From the NCBI GenBank assembly GCA_028691435.1, contig JAQUZG010000001.1, positions 18,206-66,920 of the forward strand: DNA of 48,715 nucleotides, given 5' to 3'. How positions within the stretch are numbered: the first letter of the stretch is position 1; the number at the start of each line of letters is the position of its first letter. The notes under the pieces are model-generated. The model saw nothing but the letters and a program-made list of their open reading frames with translations. It did no database searches and was not told the origin of the DNA. Source of the DNA: Candidatus Iainarchaeum sp. Its GTDB lineage: Archaea; Iainarchaeota; Iainarchaeia; Iainarchaeales; JAAZKV01. The translations under genes and the position numbers were made by a program. Positions 1 to 8,244 of this stretch are shown one piece after another.

Positions 1-4
1 TAGT

Positions 5-77
5 GGGCCTGTAGCTCAGTTGGTAGAGCACTAGACTCTTAATCTAGGTGTCCAGGGTTCAAATCCCTGCAGGCTCG
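5..77 (+). tRNA. tRNA-Lys(CTT)
   Basis: Acceptor GGGCCTG/CAGGCTC pairs; anticodon arm CTAGA-CTCTTAA-TCTAG; GGTTCAAATCC T-arm. Confidence 0.96.
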
Positions 78-98
78 TAGCCTTTTAGTAAAAGGCTA
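78..98 (+). terminator. Hairpin directly abutting tRNA-Lys 3' end
   Basis: TAGCCTTTT-AGT-AAAAGGCTA, perfect 9-bp stem, followed by a T-rich stretch. Confidence 0.55.
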
Positions 99-292
99 GC
101 GAAAACTATTTTTTATATCTTTTATAAATGATTATACTGATAATTAGTATCTGTGCATAGTTTTTTGATAAAAGATTATAATTATTTTTTTAAAAATAAA
201 TTTATAATTAATAACAAACATGGTTAATTTTTGTTTTTGTAAGTCTTTTAGAAATCATTATAAAGCTTTTTAATCTCAATTTTATTATTGAT

Positions 293-366
293 GGGACTGT
301 AGCTCAGCCTGGGAGAGCACACGGCTGAAGACCGTGGTGTCGCGGGTTCAAATCTCGCCAGTCCCA
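293..366 (+). tRNA. tRNA-Phe(GAA)
   Basis: Acceptor GGGACTG/CAGTCCC; anticodon arm CACGG-CTGAAGA-CCGTG; upstream TATA-like TTATAAAG. Confidence 0.96.
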
Positions 367-484
367 TTATCTTTTTTATATTTTGTTAAAATAAATAATT
401 TAATCTAATAATTTTTTTATTATTTTATAATGATTTTTTATTTAATTAAAATAAAAATTGATTTTAAAATTTAAAAAAATTAGA

Positions 485-508
485 GGGGTGATTTCTCACC
501 CCTTTTTT
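485..508. terminator. Bidirectional hairpin terminator-like element
   Basis: GGGGTGA-TTTC-TCACCCC then TTTTTT on +; the minus-strand loop reads GAAA. Lies downstream of the 525..611 minus ORF. Confidence 0.6.
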
Positions 509-524
509 ATTTACAAAAAGTTAT

Positions 525-611
525 TTACTTTTTTCCTTTTTTTGCTTTTGCTTTTTTAGCAGGTGCTTTTTTAGCAGGTGCTTTTTTCTTTACAGGTTTT
601 TTTGCAGCCAT
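525..611 (-). CDS. Lysine/alanine/proline-rich 28-aa mini-protein (MAAKKPVKKKAPAKKAPAKKAKAKKGKK)
   Basis: ATG to TAA ORF on minus strand with upstream GGAGGAG; absent from the ORF track because it is short. Confidence 0.6.
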   Translation of the reverse strand: MAAKKPVKKKAPAKKAPAKKAKAKKGKK

Positions 612-802
612 TTTTAAACTCCTCCATTTAATTGATATATTTATACTTTTCTCATATATAAATGTTTCTTATTTTTTTATAGATAAAATATTTTTTTTAA
701 AAAAATAAAAATATTTTTTAAAAAATAAAAAAAATTTTAAAAAAAAATAAATTAAAAATATTTTTTTAAAAAATTAAAATTAGAAAAAAATAAATATGAT
801 AA

Positions 803-1540
803 TTAAATATCATATTCATCTTCTATTTTTTTTATTACCATTCCTTTTGGTGTAATTTCTAATGGGTGAAGATCTTCACTATGTTTTGTTGCTCTCATTT
901 TTCTAATGTGTAATGTTCTATTACTTTGTGTTCCAATTCCCATATAATGTAATACAACTACTCCATCACTTACAAATTCTTCAACACCATATCTTCCAAG
1001 TTGTGTTGAACCTTCATTTATTTCAGTTGTTAAAATTGTAGTTACTCCAGTTCTTGAAAGTAAATAAACTAATTTAAGAACTGCTTTTCTTATGTCATTA
1101 TCATTTTCAAAATTTAATCCAAGTGCCGGAATTGAATCAATGACAACTCTTTTTGCTTTTAATTTTTTTATTGTTCTCATTAATTCAAGTAGCATTTTAT
1201 CAAGATCAAATCCTGTTGCAGGGAGTGAATATTCTTCATCACTTGGTATTCCAATTTTTGCAATTGTTCCGTCAAGTATTTTTATTTTTTCACTATCTTC
1301 AAGTTCTCTAAGATTCCAACCAAATCTAAGCATATCTTCTCTTATTAGATTTGGTCTTTCATCAAGAGTTAGGTATATTCCATTTTCTCCAAGATTTGCT
1401 CCATTAATCAAAAATTGCATTGCAAAAATTGTTTTTCCTGTTCCTGGTCCACCACTAATTAAAAAACTTCTTCCTTGTGGTAATCCGCCTTCTATTAGTT
1501 CATCAAAACCAGTTATTCCTGTAACTACTCTTTCAACCAT
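803..1540 (-). CDS. KaiC-like RecA-superfamily ATPase
   Basis: Walker A GGPGTGKT, N-terminal TGITGFDELIEGGLPQG typical of archaeal KaiC-like proteins; GGGGTGAAAA before ATG. Confidence 0.85.
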   Translation of the reverse strand: MVERVVTGITGFDELIEGGLPQGRSFLISGGPGTGKTIFAMQFLINGANLGENGIYLTLDERPNLIREDMLRFGWNLRELEDSEKIKILDGTIAKIGIPSDEEYSLPATGFDLDKMLLELMRTIKKLKAKRVVIDSIPALGLNFENDNDIRKAVLKLVYLLSRTGVTTILTTEINEGSTQLGRYGVEEFVSDGVVVLHYMGIGTQSNRTLHIRKMRATKHSEDLHPLEITPKGMVIKKIEDEYDI

Positions 1541-1550
1541 TTTTTCACCC

Positions 1551-2750
1551 CTATTTTTTTATAAATTTTTTATATGCTTTATATCCAATAAATACTATTA
1601 CTCCAAGTATTATAAGATTTATTATTAATCCAAATATTGAATTATCTTGTCCACTTGCTTGTTCTACTGAATTTATTACAATTGGTAACTCAATAATTTC
1701 TGTTTTTTCAATAGCATCAACATCTTGATAATTTATTTTTAATTGGATTGTTTCTTTTTTCATTCCAACATATTGATTTGGTGTTAATTTTATTTTTATT
1801 GAATCAACATCATTAGGTTCTAACTTTCCAATAAACTCTTTGTTTTTTGTTATTGTTCCAGCATTAGTGTTAATATCAATTATAGTAAATTCTGCTCTTC
1901 CAACCCCTTTGTTGAATAATTCAACAGTTATTTCACTTTGTAAATTTGACATTAATATTGGACTAATATCTTTTATTGTTGCATCAAAATCAACAGTTCC
2001 AGAAATTTTAAATCCAACATAACTAATATCTGTTTTTTCTTCTCCTGATTGAGTTCTATATTGTAAATTTATTGGTATGTTATAATTTTTTAATTTTGCA
2101 TCTTTATTCACTGCAATTTTTATTGTAACTATTTTTTGTTCATTTGGATTTATTTCTCCAATATATTTTGTACTACTTCCAAGGGGAGTAATATCTCTTT
2201 CAATAACACTTCCTGTTGCAGTAATTGTTCTATCTTCAGGCATTTCAATTATTGTACTGTTTGCAGTACTTGTTCCAATATTTTGAATTGTTAATTCTAT
2301 TTCAGTTTCTTGACCAGGTATTAATTTATCTGTTGAACTATCAACTATTTTTAAATTTGGTTGATTTCCAAAAACAATAACTGGAAATTTTTCAGTTTTT
2401 GTTGCACCTAAATCAGATCCTTCAATATTAAATTCAATATAATATGTTTTATTTTCAGCTTTTGAATCAATATAAACATCAAAAATTACTGTTGTTTTTC
2501 CAAATTTTTCAAGATTTCCAATATTTTTTGTTTTATCATTGACTACTGAAATTGGAAACTCTTCATTCATTGAAATTGTTAAATTATTGTGTGATGAATT
2601 ATCAGGATTTTCTATTTGTAATAAAATTTGAGCTGTACTTCCTGGTACAACAGGACTAGGATTATAATTTATTTGTGTGATATTTGGAGCAGCAAAAACA
2701 AAATTTGCTACTATTAAACTTATTATTAAAATTATTATCATTTTTTTCAT
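1551..2750 (-). CDS. Secreted/membrane-anchored COG1361-like (S-layer/CARDB-type) protein
   Basis: N-terminal signal peptide, repeated beta-rich domains, C-terminal TM helix with a basic tail. Start placed at MKKMIIIL, preceded by GGTGAAAAAA, rather than the upstream TTG. Confidence 0.65.
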   Translation of the reverse strand: MKKMIIILIISLIVANFVFAAPNITQINYNPSPVVPGSTAQILLQIENPDNSSHNNLTISMNEEFPISVVNDKTKNIGNLEKFGKTTVIFDVYIDSKAENKTYYIEFNIEGSDLGATKTEKFPVIVFGNQPNLKIVDSSTDKLIPGQETEIELTIQNIGTSTANSTIIEMPEDRTITATGSVIERDITPLGSSTKYIGEINPNEQKIVTIKIAVNKDAKLKNYNIPINLQYRTQSGEEKTDISYVGFKISGTVDFDATIKDISPILMSNLQSEITVELFNKGVGRAEFTIIDINTNAGTITKNKEFIGKLEPNDVDSIKIKLTPNQYVGMKKETIQLKINYQDVDAIEKTEIIELPIVINSVEQASGQDNSIFGLIINLIILGVIVFIGYKAYKKFIKK

Positions 2751-2887
2751 TTTTTTCACCTTTTTATTTATATATATCAAAGAATAACTGTTTTTATATT
2801 CTTTGATTCAAAAGTAATGATTATTTTTTCCGATTGGTTTTTATTATGTTTTTTCTATACTTATATATTCTTTTTAGGGGGTTAGAT

Positions 2888-3190
2888 ATGGACAGATTTA
2901 AAAATCTAGAATTAATAAAATTTCCAAAATTTGATGAACCAGACACTTTGGAATTAATTAAAACATTTGAAAGATTTTTTAGTAAATCTACTAATGATTC
3001 GTCTTGTAAATTATCTTTATCATTAAAAGATTATGCAAAAGGTGGACTTAGAAAACAACATGAGATTCATGCAAAATTAATTTGTGATGGCAAATCTTAT
3101 TTTGCTTCAGAAACTAGTTGGAATCTTGTTGAGTGTATTAAAAAAGTAACAAGTACTCTTGAAAAAGAAGCAAAAAAGCAGTCAAAATAA
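2888..3190 (+). CDS. Small HPF/YfiA-like ribosome-associated protein (tentative)
   Basis: Starts MDRFKN after a GGGGG motif; region HEIHAKLICDGKSYFASETSWNLVECIKKVTSTLEKEAKK resembles the HPF fold pattern. Confidence 0.4.
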   Translation: MDRFKNLELIKFPKFDEPDTLELIKTFERFFSKSTNDSSCKLSLSLKDYAKGGLRKQHEIHAKLICDGKSYFASETSWNLVECIKKVTSTLEKEAKKQSK

Positions 3191-3394
3191 TTATTTTTTC
3201 TTTTTTACTGCTTTTTTTATTATTTTCTTTTTTGGTTTAGCTTTAACTACTTTTTTTGGTTTAACTGTTTTTGGTTTAATTTTTGCTTTTGAAACTTTTT
3301 TTATTTCTTTAGCTTTTGGTTTTGCTTCTTGTTTTAATTCTTGCCGCATTTGTTCAATTAATTCCTGAACAGTCATTGTTTTTTTAAAAACCAT
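3191..3394 (-). CDS. Lysine-rich 67-aa protein with histone-H1-like tail
   Basis: Intact ORF with GGAGG upstream; C-terminal half is almost all K/P/A/V. Confidence 0.65.
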   Translation of the reverse strand: MVFKKTMTVQELIEQMRQELKQEAKPKAKEIKKVSKAKIKPKTVKPKKVVKAKPKKKIIKKAVKKKK

Positions 3395-3495
3395 TTATAA
3401 TTCCTCCAAATTAATTCCTACTAATAGTTATTCTTTACTGTATAAAAAGATTTCCTTTTTAGTAAAATTTACATTAAAATTAGTTTTATTTTTCA

Positions 3496-3765
3496 TGGAC
3501 ACACTAGAAAATGGATTTTCTGGTTCAAAAAAAATGTTACAAAAAACTTACTCCACTCCGTTACCCTTTAGCGTTCTTTAATAAAATTACCGTTGCTGCA
3601 TTCCTGCCCTGGCGGAGTTCGTCTTACAAAAGGACCTGTAAGGACAGAGTTTCGACGTAAATCTTTTGACAAATTTTTTGTCAGTAAAACCTCTTTTCTA
3701 GTTTCAACCCCAGCATAAAGCGGATTTCTGGTTACAAGCCACCGCTAGCGGCCCAGTCTAGTCCA
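3496..3765 (-). ncRNA. Archaeal SRP RNA (7S RNA)
   Basis: Minus strand carries CCAGGgcaGGAAtgcAGCAACGG (helix 8 hallmark) and TGTAACCAGAAATCCGCTTTATGCTGGGGTTGAAAC (archaeal Alu-domain core). TGGAC/GTCCA pair the ends; TATA-like CTTATAAT lies about 25 nt upstream of the proposed 5' end. Confidence 0.93.
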
Positions 3766-3886
3766 TAAATATTTTGTAAGAAAATCATTATAAGTTTTGC
3801 TTTAAGTGTAAAAAACAATTGTCCTAAATTTTGTGTTTGATTTAGTTTGATATTTCTTTTTAATAATTTTGTTTATTTTTTATATT

Positions 3887-5014
3887 ATGTCTTCTTGTTT
3901 TAAAATTACTCATCAATCAAAAAATTCTTTGGCAAGAACAGGTATTCTTACAACTGCTCATAATAAGCTTGAAACTCCGTTTTATATGCCAGTTGCAACA
4001 AAAGGGGCAGTAAAAAACATAAATCATATTCAACTTCAAGATTTAGATTTTAATTGTTTAATTTCAAATGCTTTTATAAATTATTTGCGACCAGGTTTAG
4101 ATTTAATTTCTAAAGCTGGTGGATTACATAAATTTAGTGGTTGGAATAATTCTTATTTTACTGATTCTGGAGGTTTTCAATTAATTTTAGATCATTTTAA
4201 TCCAGTCATAAATGATGAAGGTGTGTCTTTGAAAAATCCATTTACTTCAAAAAAAGAAATGATTACTCCTGAAAAATCTATTGAAATTCAAAATATACTT
4301 GGTAGTGATGTTGCAATGTGTCTTGATCATCAACCAGTTTTTGGAAAAGATAGAAAAGATTATTTAGAATCAACAATTAGAACAATTGAATGGGCAAAAC
4401 GATGTATTGATTTTCATAAATCAAATTCTAATAAATTAAATTCAAAACAATTATTGTTTGGAATTGTTCAAGGTGGGAATCACATTGATTTAAGACAAAT
4501 GTGTGCATTGGCTCTTACAAAATTAGATTTTGATGGAGTTGCTCTTGGAGGATTTGGAATTGGAGAAGCACAAAAAGACATGTATAATATAATTTATCAA
4601 ACAAAAAAATATTTACTAATTGATAATCCCACATATATTATGGGTATAGGATCTCCAATTGAAATTTTAAATTGTGTTGAAAATGGAGCAGATTGTTTTG
4701 ATTCTGTTTATCCAATGCGTATGGCTAGACATGGCCTCATTTTTACAGCAAATGGAGAAATAAAAATTGATCGTGGTGCATATAAAGAAGATTTTTCTCC
4801 GCTTGATAAAGAATGTGATTGTTTTGTGTGTAAAAATCATTCAAGAGCTTATCTTCATCATTTATATAAAACTCATGAACAAAATGCGCATGTATTATTG
4901 ACTTACCATAATGTTTATTTTGTTCAAAACTTAATTAAAAATATTAGATTGTCAATCAAAGAAGACAATTTTTTAAAATTTAAAAAAGAATTTGAAAAAA
5001 AATATAAAAAATAA
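3887..5014 (+). CDS. tgt: tRNA-guanine transglycosylase, bacterial-type (Q-TGT-like)
   Basis: FTDSGGFQ, GIVQGG, DCFDSVYPMRMARHG, Zn site CDCFVCKNHSRAYLHHLYKTHE; no C-terminal PUA domain. Start at MSSCF. Confidence 0.88.
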   Translation: MSSCFKITHQSKNSLARTGILTTAHNKLETPFYMPVATKGAVKNINHIQLQDLDFNCLISNAFINYLRPGLDLISKAGGLHKFSGWNNSYFTDSGGFQLILDHFNPVINDEGVSLKNPFTSKKEMITPEKSIEIQNILGSDVAMCLDHQPVFGKDRKDYLESTIRTIEWAKRCIDFHKSNSNKLNSKQLLFGIVQGGNHIDLRQMCALALTKLDFDGVALGGFGIGEAQKDMYNIIYQTKKYLLIDNPTYIMGIGSPIEILNCVENGADCFDSVYPMRMARHGLIFTANGEIKIDRGAYKEDFSPLDKECDCFVCKNHSRAYLHHLYKTHEQNAHVLLTYHNVYFVQNLIKNIRLSIKEDNFLKFKKEFEKKYKK

Positions 5015-5024
5015 TTTAATTAAT

Positions 5025-5045
5025 AATTATTCCTTTGGAATAATT
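5025..5045. terminator. Inverted repeat over the 3' end of the HD-domain gene
   Basis: AATTATTCC-TTT-GGAATAATT, perfect 9-bp arms including the stop codon. Confidence 0.55.
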
Positions 5046-5590
5046 CTTTTTTTATTAAGTTCTTTAATCATTTCTTCAAAAAATTTTTTTATTTCTGGAA
5101 AATCCTTGATGTATGGTTCTTTTAATTCTCTTAATTTTTTTTCAGTAAAATTATATTTTATCCATTCTTCTGGTGTATCAATTGCTTGAATTACTGCATC
5201 AATTTTATCAATCGCTTTTGCAAATCTTGCTTCTCTTGTTTTTTGTTCAACAAATTCTTTATGATATTTTTTAACTTCATTTCCAATTTCAATTGGTAAC
5301 TCTAATTCTAATCGTGTTATAGCATTATCCTCTATTTCTTCTTTTAACTTTGTTTTTTGTTCTATTGCAATATTGGTGTCACCAGCATAAATTTCACAAA
5401 AATCATGATATAATAAAAGTTTAATTACTTCTAGTTCATTTAATTCTTTTTCAAGTTTTAAAAAATATTCTGCCAATGCGATAATAGAATAAGTATGTTC
5501 TGCAGTGCTTTCATTACGATTATCTACTTTATTACCTCTATAAATTTTTTTTAAAAAATAAATTTTATGTAATCCGTCAATTCGATTCAT
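5027..5590 (-). CDS. HD-domain hydrolase, YfbR/5'-deoxynucleotidase-like
   Basis: STAEHTYSI...LLYHDFCEIYAGD...KAIDKIDAVIQA HD pattern. Confidence 0.8.
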   Translation of the reverse strand: MNRIDGLHKIYFLKKIYRGNKVDNRNESTAEHTYSIIALAEYFLKLEKELNELEVIKLLLYHDFCEIYAGDTNIAIEQKTKLKEEIEDNAITRLELELPIEIGNEVKKYHKEFVEQKTREARFAKAIDKIDAVIQAIDTPEEWIKYNFTEKKLRELKEPYIKDFPEIKKFFEEMIKELNKKRIIPKE

Positions 5591-5654
5591 ATTTATTTTT
5601 AGTTTGGATTATTTTTTAAATTGCCCTATACAGGGCAAAATTAGATTTAATAAA

Positions 5655-5678
5655 ATTTAGATTAAATTTAATCTAAAT
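5655..5678. repeat. 24-bp perfect palindrome spanning the radA stop codon
   Basis: ATTTAGATTAAATTTAATCTAAAT equals its own reverse complement. Confidence 0.85.
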
Positions 5679-6618
5679 CTTCAATTCCATTTTCTGTTAT
5701 TCTATAAATTGCTTCTCCGTCTGGAAGTGATGGTGAATCAACAAGTTTTGCTACTCTTTTATCTTCTTTACTTTTTCTAAGGTATAATCTTGTTTTTGTT
5801 GCATGTCCAACAATGTTTCCTCCAACTGGTTCAGTTGGATCTCCAAATAAAACATCAGGTCTAGACATTACTTGATTTGTAACTAAAACTACAACATTAT
5901 ACATTTCGGCTAATTTTTGTAATGTTCTTAAATGTTTATTTATTTTTTGTTGTCTTTCAGATAATGTTCCTCTTCCAACATATTCTGCTCTAAATTGAGC
6001 CATTAACGAATCTATAATAATTAGTTTGATATTTTTTTCTTTAATCATATCTGATGCTTTTTCAGCAAGTATCATTTGATGGTCTGCATTGTAAGCTCTC
6101 GCAACAAAAATATTTTTCAATACAGTTTCTACATCTAAATCTAACTTTTTTGCAACTTGGATTACTCTTTCAGGTCTAAATGAATTTTCTGAATCAATAT
6201 ATAAACATCCTCCTTCAAGTCCACCTAACTCTTTTGGTAATTGTACTGTTACTGCTGTTTGAAAACACCATTGACTTTTTCCTGAAGCCATTTTTCCATA
6301 AATTTCTGTTATACTTTGAGTTTCTATTCCTCCACCAATTAAAGTATCAAGTTCTTTACTTCCTGTTGTTACTCTTCCAACAAGTTTTCTTTTTTCTGCT
6401 AATAAGTCTGCACTTTCAAAACCCATATCAAGTGCGTCTCTAGCTGCTTTAATTGCTTTATCTGCTGTACCATCCCCAAGTCCAGCAATTTCTTTAAGTT
6501 CCATTGGACTTGCAACAGCTATACTTTCAAGTGTTTTAAATCCAGCATCGTTTAATTTTTTTGCTGCTCCTTCTCCAATACCTGGTAAATCTTCAATAGT
6601 TTCAATTTTTTTTGCCAT
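5668..6618 (-). CDS. radA: DNA repair and recombination protein RadA
   Basis: N-terminal HhH domain, GKMASGKSQWCFQ, LIIIDSLMAQFRAEYVGRGTLSERQQKINKHL, VVLVTNQV. Confidence 0.96.
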   Translation of the reverse strand: MAKKIETIEDLPGIGEGAAKKLNDAGFKTLESIAVASPMELKEIAGLGDGTADKAIKAARDALDMGFESADLLAEKRKLVGRVTTGSKELDTLIGGGIETQSITEIYGKMASGKSQWCFQTAVTVQLPKELGGLEGGCLYIDSENSFRPERVIQVAKKLDLDVETVLKNIFVARAYNADHQMILAEKASDMIKEKNIKLIIIDSLMAQFRAEYVGRGTLSERQQKINKHLRTLQKLAEMYNVVVLVTNQVMSRPDVLFGDPTEPVGGNIVGHATKTRLYLRKSKEDKRVAKLVDSPSLPDGEAIYRITENGIEDLD

Positions 6619-6790
6619 ATTATCATCTCCAGAAAAACTTTTTGAGTTATTTTTTGGCTAAAATTAACTCTACTTGTTTTTCATACTTAATTTATATTGT
6701 GATATTTATAAATAGGTTTTGAGTGTATTGCCGGTGGTAAAAATTAAAATTAATTAGTGTATTTTTTTATAAAATTTAATTTTATAATAA

Positions 6791-8140
6791 TTAGTTTAGT
6801 TTAGAATTATATTTTTCTCTCATTTCAATTATTCTTCCACAAGTTAATTTTCCTTCTGGGCAAGGGCCTTTAGTACATGGTGGTCCAGCTTGGTCATATA
6901 TAATTTGGGCTAATTTTTTTAACGAAATTAATTTTTTTTCATACAATTGTCTTATTTCCCATTGTGCATTATTACAAGTTCGTTCTTTCATTACTTCATT
7001 GTCAATTCTAGCATTTGTAGAATTTATTATTTTTATTAAATCACAATTAAGTAAAAGATATTCTTGCTTATTTCCATTTGCCTCTAATTTTTTTCTTAAT
7101 ATTTTTACTTTGTCGATAATTTTTTTAAATTCTTCTAAAATTTCTTTATTTCTTTTTATGCTTTCTGGAATAATTATGTTTCGATTAATTTCAATTTTAT
7201 TAAATTCTTCTCGTACATTATTACTTAATCTATGTCTTTCAAATTGGTGGTAACAAGTTAAAGACATCATTAATCCAAATGTAGTTCTTGCGTGTTCAAT
7301 TATTGAAGTGTGATTATAACCAAGCACTCTTTCTGTTACACTTTTTGTTTTTTCTATAATATCAAAATTATTTTTTATCCAATCTTTTTTTATTTCACTT
7401 GCACCAAGCGCATTAGTTGATGTTAGTGCACCTAATCCAGTTCTTTCAATTAAATCATTAAAATTATTTAATAAAACACAGTTTTCTACATCATTAATTT
7501 TTTCAAATTGTGTTTTATAATAATTTTCAATTATTTTTTCTTGTAATTTACATTCACTTTTATTTAAAATTTGTTGTTTAATTTGATTTGGAAATTTTGA
7601 TATAATTTTTTCTAATAATTCTTCACTTTCGTTAGTTTGCATTCTTTTTATTTTTATAAAAAAATTAATTATTTTTGAAAAATTTAAAGTTACAAAAATA
7701 TTTGTTTTTGTAGATAAAGGTAAAATGTATCTTGCATCTTCAATTTTTATACCATATTTATAATCATTTTCAGTTGCTTTTCTGCCACTAAATCCTTCTT
7801 TCATTTCACTTATTTTATTATAAAATTCAAATATTTCTTCATTTAAATTTATATATTCTTCATTAAACTCACTTTCTTCTATTTCTTTTGGAAGTATAAA
7901 TGCGTCTTTTCCCATTTTTACATATCTTTGACTTTGTTGAGTATAACTATCAAGACTTTCACAAATATGGTGGCTTAAAAGTCTTGAACAATTTTCTATA
8001 GAAAATGATATATTTATGTTTTTTGTTAATTCACAAAATGTTTCTTCATTTATTTTTTTATGTTCTTTTTCTAAATTAATTAAATAATTTTCAAGTTCAT
8101 CAATTTGAACAAAATTAGTTTCAAATAATTCTAATTCCAT
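6791..8140 (-). CDS. thyX: Tandem ThyX-like FAD-dependent thymidylate synthase
   Basis: C-terminal half has RHRLSNNVREEF and ERTCNNAQWEIR; N-terminal half has SRLLSHHICESLDSYTQQSQRYV and DARYILPLSTKTNIFVT, a second degenerate ThyX-like unit. Confidence 0.85.
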   Translation of the reverse strand: MELELFETNFVQIDELENYLINLEKEHKKINEETFCELTKNINISFSIENCSRLLSHHICESLDSYTQQSQRYVKMGKDAFILPKEIEESEFNEEYINLNEEIFEFYNKISEMKEGFSGRKATENDYKYGIKIEDARYILPLSTKTNIFVTLNFSKIINFFIKIKRMQTNESEELLEKIISKFPNQIKQQILNKSECKLQEKIIENYYKTQFEKINDVENCVLLNNFNDLIERTGLGALTSTNALGASEIKKDWIKNNFDIIEKTKSVTERVLGYNHTSIIEHARTTFGLMMSLTCYHQFERHRLSNNVREEFNKIEINRNIIIPESIKRNKEILEEFKKIIDKVKILRKKLEANGNKQEYLLLNCDLIKIINSTNARIDNEVMKERTCNNAQWEIRQLYEKKLISLKKLAQIIYDQAGPPCTKGPCPEGKLTCGRIIEMREKYNSKLN

Positions 8141-8244
8141 AATTTATTTTTTAACCATTCTTTATAAATTACTTTCGAGTATTTTTTGTAAATTATGTAT
8201 CATATTTAGATTATTATTAAAAATAGATACTCTCATTTCTAGTT

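Noticed and set aside
1092-1628. Plus-strand 178-aa ORF opposite the KaiC-like gene
   Set aside because: Antisense to a clear conserved CDS; serine/phenylalanine-rich composition typical of a shadow ORF in AT-rich DNA.
3159-3368. Plus-strand 69-aa ORF opposite the lysine-rich gene
   Set aside because: Phe-rich mirror of poly-Lys codons; the minus ORF has the RBS.
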